Below the pieces are notes generated by a model. It was not told the DNA's origin, made no database searches, and worked only from the letters and a program-made list of their open reading frames with translations. Shown here in pieces: positions 33,176 through 41,870 of a DNA stretch of 64,000 nucleotides. The DNA is taken from contig JBFMBL010000009.1 in the NCBI GenBank assembly GCA_040755195.1, forward strand, positions 1 through 64,000. The letters are read 5' to 3'. This DNA comes from SURF-55 sp040755195. Its GTDB lineage: Bacteria > Bacillota > Desulfotomaculia > Desulfotomaculales > Ammonificaceae. Position numbers and translations under genes: made by a program. Within the stretch, counting starts at the first letter, position 1; each line of letters starts with the position of its first letter.

Positions 33176-34363
33176 ATGCGCCTTTCCAGTCGTGCCAGGG
33201 GAATAAGCCCTTCGCCCACATTGTCGGTGGACGCCCGGGCAAAAGCGCTTGCGGCTGCCGGGGAAAAGATCATCAACTTCGGGGTTGGAGAACCGGATTT
33301 TGATACCCCTGAATACATCAAAGAGGCAGCGGTAAAAGCCCTGGCCCGGGGAATGACCAAATACACACCCGTCCCGGGGACCTTGGAACTGCGGGAGGCC
33401 ATTTGCCAAAAACTAATCCGGGAGAATCATCTGGAGTATTCCCCTTCAGAGATCGTTGTCTCTTGCGGCGCCAAACATTCCCTTTACAACACGCTTCAAG
33501 TTCTGGTCGAAGAAGGGGATGAGGTGATTATTCCGGCGCCCTATTGGGTCAGCTACATGGAGCAGGTCAAGCTCACCGGAGCCAGACCGGTGGTGGTAAA
33601 AACCCGCCCGGAGAACGACTTTAAAATCCTCCCGGAGGAGTTGTCGGACGCGCTCACCCCGCACACGCGCCTTTTGATCCTCAACTCGCCGTCAAATCCT
33701 ACAGGCGGCGTCTATACCGAACAAGAACTTCGCGTTTTGGCGGATATCGCCGTGAAAGCGGGCATCTGGGTTCTGTCGGACGAGATATACGAGAAGCTCG
33801 TTTACGACGGCACCGTGCATTTCAGCATCGCTTCCATAAGTCCGGAGATTAAGGCGCAAACCATATTGGTTAACGGTGTGTCCAAGGCGTACGCGATGAC
33901 CGGCTGGCGTATCGGCTACGCCGCGGCTCCCGCTCCGATTTCAAAGGCGATGGCCGACCTGCAGAGCCACAGCACGTCAAACCCGACTTCAATAGCGCAG
34001 GCGGCGACCATCGCGGCACTTCTAGGACCGCAGGACTCGGTTGCGGCGATGCTCAAGGCTTTCGCCGAGCGTCGGAATTATATCTTGCATCGGCTCGAAG
34101 GTATTCCCGGCATTGCTTGCCGCAAACCGGGCGGAGCCTTTTATGTTTTCCCCGATGTGTCCTCCTATTTCGGCCGCCCTATACGAGGTAAAACCGTTTC
34201 CTCCGGAACGGATATCGCAACCTTATTATTAGAGGAAGCCAAGGTAGCGGTAGTACCGGGATCGGCCTTCGGCGACGACCGGTTTATCAGGCTTTCTTAC
34301 GCTACATCCTTAGAAAACATAGCCGAAGGAATGGACCGGATAATCGCGGCGCTTCAGGGATAA
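33176..34363 (+). CDS. aspC: Class I aspartate/aromatic aminotransferase
   Basis: 395 residues from ATG 33176 behind GGGAGGAG. Fold-type I: NFGVGEPDFDTPEYI, LNSPSNPTGGVY, VLSDEIYEKLVYDG and the PLP lysine in VNGVSKAYAMTGWRIGYAA. Closest in pattern to the Bacillus-type aspartate aminotransferases. Preceded by a long-form family 1 structured element in its 5' region. Confidence 0.88.
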   Translation: MRLSSRARGISPSPTLSVDARAKALAAAGEKIINFGVGEPDFDTPEYIKEAAVKALARGMTKYTPVPGTLELREAICQKLIRENHLEYSPSEIVVSCGAKHSLYNTLQVLVEEGDEVIIPAPYWVSYMEQVKLTGARPVVVKTRPENDFKILPEELSDALTPHTRLLILNSPSNPTGGVYTEQELRVLADIAVKAGIWVLSDEIYEKLVYDGTVHFSIASISPEIKAQTILVNGVSKAYAMTGWRIGYAAAPAPISKAMADLQSHSTSNPTSIAQAATIAALLGPQDSVAAMLKAFAERRNYILHRLEGIPGIACRKPGGAFYVFPDVSSYFGRPIRGKTVSSGTDIATLLLEEAKVAVVPGSAFGDDRFIRLSYATSLENIAEGMDRIIAALQG

Positions 34364-34498
34364 TTTCCCTTATTACAACAAAATACCAACCCTGACGGGT
34401 TGGAAATCACCATGAGCGACAGCATGGGAAACCAAATTTTGGTTCATGTAAGTCTTAAAGATGAGCTTCTTTACTGGTCTGGCCCTTTCTGACCATCA

Positions 34499-35071
34499 TT
34501 AACCGTTTATAGGAGTACACTGGGGCGGGAAGAGCTCGGGCGGGCAAACCACCGGCGGAGCGGGGGATACCTCCTCGCACGCCACCGGTACGCAAAAACC
34601 GAAGCTGGGAACAAGCAGTTTAACAATCGCCCTGGACTGGATTACGGTGCAAAGGTCGACGCTGCAGCACACCTGTTCCCCTATCAGCACGCACTGGCAA
34701 GCCACACTAACCACAGCGCAATCGGTGAAGGTTCCTTCAGGCGCGCAAAGAACCACGGTCTTCGTGAAGCTGATGGTCTTGGTCAACTGGCAAAGCGGAC
34801 ATCCATCGGGCCCTAATATCGTTATAATAATGGTCGCGCTTACGGCAAAAGTGATATCCGATCTCCCGTTTTCATCGGGAGGCGTTCGGGAGACTTCTGT
34901 ACAGGTTGCGCCTGAAATATCACACTGGGCCGTTGAACCCGGCGGGAACGGGTATTCTTGACAAACGGTTACGTCGAAGCACTGTTCCCTGCTGTCTGCT
35001 TGAAAACAAAAGTCATACACCTTGAAAGTCTCAATACAAACCACTTCGAAATCTCTGTGTTGAACCTCCAT
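34499..35071 (-). CDS. Cysteine-rich protein, probable spore surface protein (paralog 1)
   Basis: 190 residues on the minus strand, ATG at 35071, AAGGAGG upstream. Not a family I can name with certainty. It starts VQHRDFEVVCIETFKVYDFCFQ, has about 18 Cys, a central beta-rich stretch (FAVSATIIITI) and a Cys-dense block CQCVLIGEQVCCSVDLC followed by IVKLLVPSFGFCVP, loosely like SPOCS-type spore coat domains. A sigma-K-like promoter precedes it, so expression in the mother cell late in sporulation is likely. Paralog 2 lies at 35830-36420. The upstream flank is duplicated across a scaffold gap. Confidence 0.65.
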   Translation of the reverse strand: MEVQHRDFEVVCIETFKVYDFCFQADSREQCFDVTVCQEYPFPPGSTAQCDISGATCTEVSRTPPDENGRSDITFAVSATIIITILGPDGCPLCQLTKTISFTKTVVLCAPEGTFTDCAVVSVACQCVLIGEQVCCSVDLCTVIQSRAIVKLLVPSFGFCVPVACEEVSPAPPVVCPPELFPPQCTPING

Positions 35072-35321
35072 TTATGTTCCTCCTTGCTGTTTGGNNNNNN
35101 NNNNNNNNNNNNNNNNNNNNNNNNNNNNNNNNNNNNNNNNNNNNNNNNNNNNNNNNNNNNNNNNNNNNNNNNNNNNNNNNNNNNNNNNNNNNNNGTTACG
35201 TCGAAGCACTGTTCCCTGCTGTCTGCTTGAAAACAAAAGTCATACACCTTGAAAGTCTCAATACAAACCACTTCGAAATCTCTGTGTTGAACCTCCATTT
35301 ATGTTCCTCCTTGCTGTTTGG
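34968..35321. other. Scaffold gap (100 N, 35095-35194) with 127-bp duplicated flanks
   Basis: Bases 34968-35094 and 35195-35321 are identical over 127 bp, with exactly 100 N between. This is the mark of a contig break with a k-mer-length overlap that was scaffolded instead of merged. The partial gene start at 35201-35298 is a second image of the gene at 34499-35071, not a third paralog. Removing 227 bases (35095-35321) would restore the likely true sequence. Confidence 0.9.
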
Positions 35322-35323
35322 TG

Positions 35324-35352
35324 TTTGATATGGTATCTTATGGAATCATGTT
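35324..35352 (-). promoter_or_regulatory. Sigma-K-like promoter of Cys-rich paralog 1
   Basis: Read on the minus strand: AACA (mACm), 16 bp, CATATCAAA (consensus CATAnnnTA, one mismatch). The -10 lies 25 bases before the ATG once the duplicated flank is collapsed. Confidence 0.5.
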
Positions 35353-35409
35353 ATGTCGCCAAAGCGCAACCTGTGATAGTAGAGGGTAGGGTTAAAAAAA
35401 TTGCATTAG

Positions 35410-35474
35410 AAAAAGGCGCTGGAACGCTGTATTTTTTCGAACCTGTGCTTCGGATGGCGTTCCATCGCCTTTTT
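35410..35474 (-). terminator. Long imperfect hairpin terminator
   Basis: The 18-base arms AAAAAGGCG-C-TGGAACGC and GCGTTCCA-T-CGCCTTTTT pair with one mismatch around a 29-base loop. Read leftward it ends in CGCC-TTTTT and would end transcription of the 35575-36420 unit; it may work in both directions. Confidence 0.65.
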
Positions 35475-35574
35475 GCCCAAAATGTCTTCAAAAAATCGGC
35501 CTTGGTTTTAATGAAATTACGCAAGTCCTCAGAACCCAACTGCCCGCACGGGGCAGGAATACTACTTATCTTCT

Positions 35575-35778
35575 TCACCCCTTTGAGAGGAAAACGCTGT
35601 TTTCTTTGACAAGTTCGTGTATCAGCCACCCTGGAGTGACCGACGGTTCATAGGTTACATTCACCCTATTTCCGATAATGGTGACGTTCCTTACCCCGCG
35701 CCGGCTGAGCAGTATTTCTACGAGTTTCGTAGTATCCTTGATGCCGGGCGTAATAATCGATGTCGTAGCAACAACCAA
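35575..35778 (-). CDS. Small hypothetical protein downstream of Cys-rich paralog 2
   Basis: 67 residues from TTG 35778 (MVVATTSIITPGIKDTTKLVEILLSRRGVRNVTIIGNRVN-type, shown in part). A beta-alpha-beta look (VRNVTIIGNRVNVTYEP) recalls small ferredoxin-like folds, but no metal motif is visible. The start is preceded by a run of nine G and a GTGGG, not a normal Shine-Dalgarno. The frame continues upstream without a start codon to the TAG of paralog 2, in the same frame. It could be a coupled small gene, a read-through extension or a decayed piece. Confidence 0.45.
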   Translation of the reverse strand: MVVATTSIITPGIKDTTKLVEILLSRRGVRNVTIIGNRVNVTYEPSVTPGWLIHELVKENSVFLSKG

Positions 35779-35829
35779 TTTCCCACCCCCCCCCTGAAAG
35801 ACCCACGAGATTTTCGCCCATTCGGTGTC

Positions 35830-36420
35830 CTAGTCTTTTAGAGGAGTGCATTGCGGCGGGAAAAGCAACGGCGGGCACACTACCGGAGGCGTAGGAGAGA
35901 CCTGTTCGCACGCCGTCGGCACGCAGAACCCAAAGCTGGGAATCAGGAGTTTTACGATAGCCCGTGATTGGATGACGATGCACAGGTCCACACTGCAGCA
36001 TACCTGCTCCCCTATAAGCACACACTGGCAGGCCGCGTCAACCACCGCACAGTCGGTAAGGGTTCCCTCGGGGGCGCAAAGCACCACCGTTTTGGTGAAG
36101 TTGATGGTTTTGTTGAATTCACATAAGATATCGCCGCTCGGGTCTTTGACGGTAATTTTTATGGTCGAACTGACGGCAAAAGTAACGTCCGACCTTCCGG
36201 TTTCATCCGGCGGCGTCCGGGAAATTTCGAAACATGTAGGGGTACCGACTATTTCACATTCTGCAACCGAGCCTGGAGGGAACGGAAAGCACTCGCACTG
36301 TTCCGGCAAATTAAAGCATTGTTCCCTGCTGTCCGCTTGAAAACAAAAATCGTACACCTTGAATGTCTCGATGCACACGACCTCGAAATCCCGGTGCTGG
36401 ATACCGGCACTGTCGCTCAT
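35830..36420 (-). CDS. Cysteine-rich protein, probable spore surface protein (paralog 2)
   Basis: 196 residues, ATG at 36420 with GGGAGG upstream. Closely related to the product of 34499-35071: the same IQHRDFEVVCIETFKVYDFC start, SRTPPDETGRSDVTFAVSS, CQCVLIGEQVCCSVDLC and IPSFGFCVPTACEQ, ending in proline-rich PPVVCPPLLFPPQC. Disulfide cross-linking in an outer spore layer would fit the Cys content and the well-matched sigma-K promoter upstream; this is inference. No signal peptide, consistent with mother-cell proteins deposited on the forespore. Confidence 0.68.
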   Translation of the reverse strand: MSDSAGIQHRDFEVVCIETFKVYDFCFQADSREQCFNLPEQCECFPFPPGSVAECEIVGTPTCFEISRTPPDETGRSDVTFAVSSTIKITVKDPSGDILCEFNKTINFTKTVVLCAPEGTLTDCAVVDAACQCVLIGEQVCCSVDLCIVIQSRAIVKLLIPSFGFCVPTACEQVSPTPPVVCPPLLFPPQCTPLKD

Positions 36421-36465
36421 AATACAACCTCCCAGGCAATTATTATATTTTTTGGGTCTGTAGGA

Positions 36466-36494
36466 TAATTTATGTTTTAGTTGATTGGTTGGTG
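36466..36494 (-). promoter_or_regulatory. Sigma-K-like promoter of Cys-rich paralog 2
   Basis: On the minus strand CACC, 16 bp, CATAAATTA: an exact fit to mACm-N16-CATAnnnTA. The -10 element lies 45 bases before the ATG. Confidence 0.65.
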
Positions 36495-36581
36495 CAAACT
36501 TGAGACATCCTTAAAGCTTTTTAACAAAAAATGAGGCCCGACAGTATTATGGATGTAAAATTATTGCGAGGTGTCTGCATA

Positions 36582-37103
36582 ATGTCCTGGCACCGGCGTC
36601 CCCTTATGAAGCCCGGCCGACGTGAAGAAACCCCGGACAAAGAACCTGCCGACGAAAACAGCCCGCAGGCAACCCAGAAAGAAGCTGCCCAGTCAGAAAA
36701 AACTAAAGAACTCCTGCTCGGCGAGAGGATCGCTCGCCTGGACAGGATAAGAAATTACCAGGAGATGATTTCAAGTAAATCTAGACCAATTCAAGCCTCT
36801 GAAAAAGAACTACTGCCGGAAACCGGCCCGGTTCTCCCCGTGCAGGAGGAAAGGGCAAAACAAACGGTAGATTCCGGATCGACAGCAGAGCTTTATGATT
36901 TTAGCGGCAGAAAATTTGTCAGTGTACGGCCGGGTGTTTTCTCCTTTAAACCTTCAGTGCTTCTGCATGAGAATAAGCCTCCGGCTGGAGGCGGGTTTGG
37001 TTTCCCGGCAGATCTTTTGGAATCGGCGCTCCCTTTCTTGTTGGACGGATATCGTAAAACCGGAAAAACGCACACTGGTTTGCCGGTCTACTCTTTTATA
37101 TGA
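36582..37103 (+). CDS. Hypothetical protein, charged and probably disordered N-terminal half
   Basis: 173 residues from ATG 36582 (MSWHRRPLMKPGRREETP) behind GCGAGGTG; the open frame reaches 36531 without another good site. Residues 10-60 are rich in Glu, Lys, Gln and Pro; the rest has short ordered pieces (ELYDFSGRKFVSVRPGVFSF) and a C-terminal FPADLLESALPFLLDGY. No signal peptide or family recognised. It is divergent from the Cys-rich gene, so a sporulation link is possible but unproven. Confidence 0.5.
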   Translation: MSWHRRPLMKPGRREETPDKEPADENSPQATQKEAAQSEKTKELLLGERIARLDRIRNYQEMISSKSRPIQASEKELLPETGPVLPVQEERAKQTVDSGSTAELYDFSGRKFVSVRPGVFSFKPSVLLHENKPPAGGGFGFPADLLESALPFLLDGYRKTGKTHTGLPVYSFI

Positions 37104-37146
37104 AAAAGGAAACAAACAACCGGCAGGATGCCGGGCACACAAGAGA

Positions 37147-37176
37147 AGAAGGGCGGATCTTAACATCCGCCCTTCT
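37147..37176. terminator. Perfect 12-bp hairpin at the edge of a gap
   Basis: AGAAGGGCGGAT-cttaac-ATCCGCCCTTCT, directly before the N run. It would serve as terminator for the 36582 gene (rightward) and/or the CAP gene (leftward). The tail on the right is lost in the gap. Confidence 0.65.
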
Positions 37177-37276
37177 NNNNNNNNNNNNNNNNNNNNNNNN
37201 NNNNNNNNNNNNNNNNNNNNNNNNNNNNNNNNNNNNNNNNNNNNNNNNNNNNNNNNNNNNNNNNNNNNNNNNNNNN
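37177..37276. other. Scaffold gap of 100 N
   Basis: No duplicated flank here, so its true length is unknown. It touches a strong hairpin on the left and the very end of the CAP-domain gene on the right. Confidence 0.95.
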
Positions 37277-37962
37277 TAATTACCTAAGAACAACTGAGTT
37301 ACCCATACGGTATTAGACGTGCTGTAGATACCTATTCCTATGGTATCGTGCCGCGCATCCATAATGTTGGCCCGGTGGCCTTCGCTGTTCATAAACAGCT
37401 CGTGCGCTCTTGCCGCACTGTATGTCCTCGCAATGTTTTCGGCGCCCATCACACGCGCTCTGATTCCCGCATTTACCTCCATTTGATACGCGGTGCCGTA
37501 CGTGGGAGACGTATGGCTGAAATAATTATTGTCGTGCATGTCCTGACTCTTCATACGCGCCAGCTTTACCAGCCTTGCGTCGACCGAATATGCGGGCAAT
37601 CCTGCTTTGATCCTTTCTTGATTGACAAGATCAAATATCTGTCTTTCACCGGCAGTTAAGACATCAACATCCCCAGAACCGCCTGTGGACGGTGGTGGAT
37701 TAACGGGATCCTCTCCGGGGGTAGGAGGGGGAGTGACGGGAGGTTCAGTAGGGGTGGTAGGAATGGCAGGAGTAGTAGGTGTGGTAGGTGTTGTAGGACG
37801 AAGATTGAAATAACTATACGGATAAGTTACGCCGAATTTACTCCACTGGGAATAATAATTAGATGGTGAAATATATGCCTGTGCCGATGCAATGGGTATA
37901 ATGGTAGCAACCAAAATCAGCAGCGATAAAACAATGGTTAGCCTTCGGGTAGCCTTTTTCAT
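37277..37962 (-). CDS. Secreted CAP-domain (SCP/YkwD-like) protein, 3' end at gap
   Basis: ATG at 37962 with AAGGAGG upstream. Signal peptide (KKATRRLTIVLSLLILVATIIP then ASA-Q cleavage; about 27 residues), a Thr/Pro-rich linker of about 55 residues (TTPTTPTTP, PPVTPPPTPG), and a CAP domain: FDLVNQERIKAGLPAYSVD, SHTSPTYGTAYQM, GAENIA, HRANIMDARHDTIGIG. The last visible residues are TQLFLGN followed by TA-N, so a TAA/TAG stop at the gap edge is likely and the protein nearly complete (about 228 residues). YkwD-type proteins are common in spore formers; the molecular role is not settled. Confidence 0.88.
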
Positions 37963-38014
37963 ATTGTGACCTCCTTATAAAAGTTAGATTTAAGTAAAAC
38001 AACCTGTTATGGGT

Positions 38015-38044
38015 ATTCTAAATGGCTCTTACAAATAGAGTCAA
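38015..38044 (-). promoter_or_regulatory. Sigma-A-like promoter of the CAP-domain gene
   Basis: On the minus strand TTGACT, 18 bp, TAGAAT, about 50 bases before the ATG. Confidence 0.5.
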
Positions 38045-38486
38045 AACCGGAATATACGCGATATTTCGATGCTGATATCCATAAGAGTTAATAACCAGAC
38101 TTGTCTGGAAGACAAACCTTCTGCCACCTTTATTCTTTAAGGCTGTCAACCATACCATCTAACCGCCAGAAAGTCTTAATTAAGGATAGCAGCAGCATTA
38201 CAGGTAAAAATGAAAGGAAAGAACCTGCTTTTATAGCCACATCGAGATTATGTCAATGAACCTTATCGGTTAACGTGGGTCCAACGGGAGGGTGTCTCGC
38301 ACAAAACGGATTAACGTAATTCATAAAGTAAAACCAAGCCCGCAGGAGTTTCCTACACATCTTCCCCGGTTCACAACGAGTAATAAAGTTTTTAGGCTTT
38401 TTTCTTTCGTATTTAAAAGGGATTTCTCATTTTGAGCAGAAAAGTAATTATAAAATCGAGTGTACAACAAGGTGGTGAAAAGCAAT
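38045..38486. other. Divergent intergenic region between the CAP gene and yicC
   Basis: About 440 bases, AT-rich, no convincing gene or known riboswitch. A second possible minus-strand promoter (TTGACA...TATAAA, 15-bp spacer) lies near 38228-38256. An 87-codon minus-strand frame at 38321-38584 has no ribosome binding site and runs antisense into yicC. Confidence 0.4.
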
Positions 38487-39356
38487 TTGCGTAGCATGAC
38501 CGGGTACGGCTGCGCTGAAGCGGTTACCCCGGGCGGCAAGGTCAGTGTTGAAATCAAGGCTGTGAACCATCGGTTTTCAGACATTGTTATACGCCTACCA
38601 AGGGCTTATGCCTGCTTTGAAGAAATGTTGCGAAAGCTGGTTCAGTCCGTTAGCACACGGGGAAGGATTGAGGTTTTCCTTAACTTTGAAGAAACGGGTA
38701 ATAGAAATGTAACGGTAAAAGTTGACAAGGAACTGGCTATGGCATATTATAAAGCTTTGGAAGATTTACGAGACCATTTAGGGCTGGATCAACCCGTTTC
38801 TCTGGAAGATGTTCTTGCACAAAACGGCGTGCTTAGCCTTAGCGAGACGCAAAATGATGTTACCTGGATGGGACCGTTTATCGAAGCGGCTACAAAAGCC
38901 GCGTTGGCAGGCCTTCTGGAAACCCGTGAAGCCGAAGGTAGTAATCTGGAAAAGGACATCCGTGAACGCCTTAAGCATATCAAAGAAATTTGTCGACTAA
39001 TAAACATGGAAGCTCCGCGTGTAGTGGATTACTATCGTGAACGGCTTATTGAACGGATAAAAGACATTTCCCATGCGATTGATCCAGCACGAATAATGGG
39101 CGAGATAGCTCTTTTTGCAGAAAGAGTAGACATTACCGAAGAATTGGTGCGCATTGAAAGCCATATCAACCGTGCCGAAGAAATACTGGGTTCCGGAGAA
39201 CCGGTAGGACGACGTCTCGATTTTTTACTTCAGGAAACCTTCCGTGAAATCAACACCATCGGTGCAAAGGCACAGAATTTAAATGTCAGCCAGCTTATAA
39301 TTGACGCCAAAAGTGAACTGGAAAAAATGAGAGAACAGGTTCAAAATCTTGAATAA
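38487..39356 (+). CDS. yicC: YicC family endoribonuclease / stress-induced protein
   Basis: 289 residues from TTG 38487 (MRSMTGYGCAEA) with AAGGTGGTG about nine bases upstream; the frame is open to a GTG at 38460. The MTGYG opening, VEIKAVNHRFSDIVIRLPR and the C-terminal GRRLDFLLQETFREINTIGAKAQ define YicC. E. coli YicC is reported as an endoribonuclease. First gene of the conserved yicC-remA-gmk-rpoZ-coaBC-priA block. Confidence 0.92.
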   Translation: MRSMTGYGCAEAVTPGGKVSVEIKAVNHRFSDIVIRLPRAYACFEEMLRKLVQSVSTRGRIEVFLNFEETGNRNVTVKVDKELAMAYYKALEDLRDHLGLDQPVSLEDVLAQNGVLSLSETQNDVTWMGPFIEAATKAALAGLLETREAEGSNLEKDIRERLKHIKEICRLINMEAPRVVDYYRERLIERIKDISHAIDPARIMGEIALFAERVDITEELVRIESHINRAEEILGSGEPVGRRLDFLLQETFREINTIGAKAQNLNVSQLIIDAKSELEKMREQVQNLE

Positions 39357-39373
39357 TTTCAGGGGGGATTTCA

Positions 39374-39646
39374 TTGGATATCAGGCTGATAAACATTGGG
39401 TTCGGTAACATCGTTTCCGCAAACCGGATAATTGCTATTGTGAGCCCGGAATCAGCGCCTATCAAAAGAATCATCACCGAAGCACGGGACCGGGGTATGT
39501 TAATCGACGCCACCTACGGCAGACGGACGCGCGCGGTCATCATCACGGATTCCGACCACGTAATCCTTTCCGCCGTACAACCGGAAACCGTAGCGCACAG
39601 GCTGACTCCTAAAGGGGCAGGAGCGGAGGAGCTTACCAGGGAGTGA
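39374..39646 (+). CDS. remA: RemA/DUF370 regulatory protein
   Basis: 90 residues from TTG 39374 behind GGGGGG. LINIGFGNIVSANRIIAIVSPESAPIKR (opening LINIGFGN) and the TYGRRTRAVIITDS core identify RemA, a DNA-binding ring-forming regulator of matrix and osmoprotection genes in B. subtilis. It overlaps gmk by 4 bases. Confidence 0.93.
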   Translation: MDIRLINIGFGNIVSANRIIAIVSPESAPIKRIITEARDRGMLIDATYGRRTRAVIITDSDHVILSAVQPETVAHRLTPKGAGAEELTRE

Positions 39647-40239
39647 CCCCGGGCCTTCTTTTAGTAATCTCCGGTCCCTCGGGTGTTGGCAAAGGCACCA
39701 TCTGCAAGGCATTGCAAACCTTAGACCCAACTATCTACCTCTCGATCTCCATGACCACTCGACCACCTCGGGAGGGAGAAGTAGAGGGCCGGGAGTATTA
39801 TTTTACTTCGGAAGCCCATTTTCGCGAGCTTTTAACCCGGGGACAGCTTTTAGAATGGGCGCGTGTTTACGACTTTTATTACGGCACCCCGAAAAAGGCG
39901 GTGACCGAAGCGCAAACTGCCGGTCGGGACGTTCTTCTGGAAATTGACGTTCAGGGAGGTCTGAAGGTTAAAGAGAATTGCCCGGAAAGCATTTTGATTT
40001 TCGTTCTTCCGCCTTCACTTGATGAACTATCCCGGCGACTGGCTTACCGAAATACGGAGAATAAGGATCAGGTCTCCGTCCGTCTTCGCTGGGCGGAAAA
40101 AGAGCTTCATTGTTACAAACAGTATGATTATGCAATTGTAAACGACCGGGTGGAGAATGCTGTTTCCAAAATTCAAGCAATTATTGCCGCAGAAAAGTGC
40201 CGACCACGTTATCTTGAGGATCTGTGGCCTGTCCCTTAA
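39643..40239 (+). CDS. gmk: Guanylate kinase
   Basis: 198 residues from GTG 39643. P-loop SGPSGVGKGTICKAL, TTRPPREGEVEGREYYF and EIDVQGGLKVKE are all present. Phosphorylates GMP. Normal length. Confidence 0.95.
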   Translation: MTPGLLLVISGPSGVGKGTICKALQTLDPTIYLSISMTTRPPREGEVEGREYYFTSEAHFRELLTRGQLLEWARVYDFYYGTPKKAVTEAQTAGRDVLLEIDVQGGLKVKENCPESILIFVLPPSLDELSRRLAYRNTENKDQVSVRLRWAEKELHCYKQYDYAIVNDRVENAVSKIQAIIAAEKCRPRYLEDLWPVP

Positions 40240-40285
40240 CTTATTCGCAGTTTGTAAAGATGTAAGGGGGTAAACTTTAGCAGTT

Positions 40286-40498
40286 ATGCCCATGAATAAA
40301 CCACCGCTCGATGAACTCCTTAAGTTCTCAAGCAACCGTTATGTACTGGCCATCGTTGCGGCAAAGTATGCCCGTGTTCTTACAGAAAAAGTGAACGCCG
40401 GTTTAATCGACGAAAAACAAAAACCGGTGTCGCAGGCTTTTGAAGATTTGGCGGCCAATAAGGTAAAATACCGTTCTCCCGGAAAGGGTATTAAATAA
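40286..40498 (+). CDS. rpoZ: RNA polymerase omega subunit
   Basis: 70 residues from ATG 40286 (MPMNKPPLDELLKFSSNRY). The VLAIVAAKYARVL segment is the conserved helix. AAGGGGG lies about 15 bases before this ATG, a long spacing; no better start is in frame. Confidence 0.9.
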   Translation: MPMNKPPLDELLKFSSNRYVLAIVAAKYARVLTEKVNAGLIDEKQKPVSQAFEDLAANKVKYRSPGKGIK

Positions 40499-40539
40499 AT
40501 GTAACCGAACATTCACATTATCTCAACAGGGTGATAGCC

Positions 40540-41733
40540 GTGCTCAACGGGAGGAAAATCGTCGTCGGCGTTACCGGCGGCATCGCAGCTTACAAGGCGG
40601 CTGAACTCGTTTCACGCTTGCGCCAAGATGGAGCTGCGGTACCGGTTGTTTTAACGGACGCCGCCCAGGAGTTTATTCGTCCCCTAGTTTTCGAAGCTCT
40701 TACCGGACAGGATGTGTTCACGGGTCTATTCGGCGGGAGAAAACCGCTGCCTCACATCACCCTGGCTTCCGAAAGCGACCTCCTGGTTATTTACCCGGCA
40801 ACGGCGAACGTTATCGGACAGGCAGCGTGCGGGCTGGCGCCGGACCTGTTAACGACCCTTCTGCTGGCTTTCAAGGGACCGGTAATCTTTTGTCCGGCAA
40901 TGAACTCCAAGATGTACGAGAATCCCGCTCTTCAAGAGAATATAAGGAGACTCGAGGATCGCGGTTATATTATTATTTCTCCGGAAACGGGTCGTCTGGC
41001 CTGCGGCGAAACCGGAGCAGGACGCCTGGCTCCGGTAACGACGGTGCTGGAAACGATCCGCGGGGTGCTTGCGCCTAAGGATTTTAAAGGATTCAACTTC
41101 CTGGTCACGGCGGGACCAACCCGTGAACATTTGGATCCGGTGCGGTACATCACTAATCGGAGTTCGGGAAAGATGGGGTATGCCATCGCACGGGCAGCCC
41201 GTGACAGGGGTGCCCGCGTTGTTTTGGTCAGCGGCCCTACCAGCCTCGAGAAACCCGCGGGAATATCTTGTATAGATATAAATACCGCCCTCGAAATGAG
41301 AGAGGCGGTACTGTCGCACTTCGATGCCTCTGACGTCGTTATAATGTGTGCCGCCGTAAGTGATTACCGCCCGGCTGATTTATCGACGCATAAAATCAAG
41401 AAAGGAAACGCAGAGCTTACGGTTAAGTTTACCTTAAACCCGGACATCCTTGTGGAACTTGGCAGTCATAAGCGACAACAGATCCTTGTGGGTTTCGCCG
41501 CTGAAACCGAAAAAGTGCTTGATCACGCCCGTACAAAACTTCAAGCCAAGAATCTCGACCTCATAGTGGCTAATGACATAGGCCGGAAGGGCGCAGGATT
41601 TGAATCAGACACAAACGTTGTCGGACTGGTGTTTCGGGACGGAAGGTTTATCGAACTGCCTATGATGGATAAGTTTTTGGTCGCACACCGCTTACTCGAT
41701 GTGATCCTTGATCTCCGGCAAAACGATAAATAA
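40540..41733 (+). CDS. coaBC: Bifunctional phosphopantothenoylcysteine decarboxylase / phosphopantothenate-cysteine ligase
   Basis: 397 residues from GTG 40540 (an in-frame GTG at 40531 also exists). CoaC half: GVTGGIAAYKAAELVSRL, the FMN-binding His in PLPHITLA, and PAMNSKMYENPA. CoaB half: VTAGPTREHLDPVRYITNRSSGKMGYAIA (key TAGPTREHLDPV) and MCAAVSDYRPA. Two steps of coenzyme A synthesis. Confidence 0.94.
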   Translation: MLNGRKIVVGVTGGIAAYKAAELVSRLRQDGAAVPVVLTDAAQEFIRPLVFEALTGQDVFTGLFGGRKPLPHITLASESDLLVIYPATANVIGQAACGLAPDLLTTLLLAFKGPVIFCPAMNSKMYENPALQENIRRLEDRGYIIISPETGRLACGETGAGRLAPVTTVLETIRGVLAPKDFKGFNFLVTAGPTREHLDPVRYITNRSSGKMGYAIARAARDRGARVVLVSGPTSLEKPAGISCIDINTALEMREAVLSHFDASDVVIMCAAVSDYRPADLSTHKIKKGNAELTVKFTLNPDILVELGSHKRQQILVGFAAETEKVLDHARTKLQAKNLDLIVANDIGRKGAGFESDTNVVGLVFRDGRFIELPMMDKFLVAHRLLDVILDLRQNDK

Positions 41734-41870
41734 TTATACTTGGAACCGTTAAATAAGTTGAATAGGTCATTATAACAGCCGAGGCCGGAAGCCGGAGGCA
41801 AGAGTTTTACTTGAAGGAATTCGCCCCGTGAATTCCTTTGTACTATTCTCACCTCCCAGGAGGAGCGGGT

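Noticed and set aside
35201..35298. Third, truncated Cys-rich paralog
   Set aside because: Identical to the first bases of the gene at 34499-35071 and part of the 127-bp duplicated flank.
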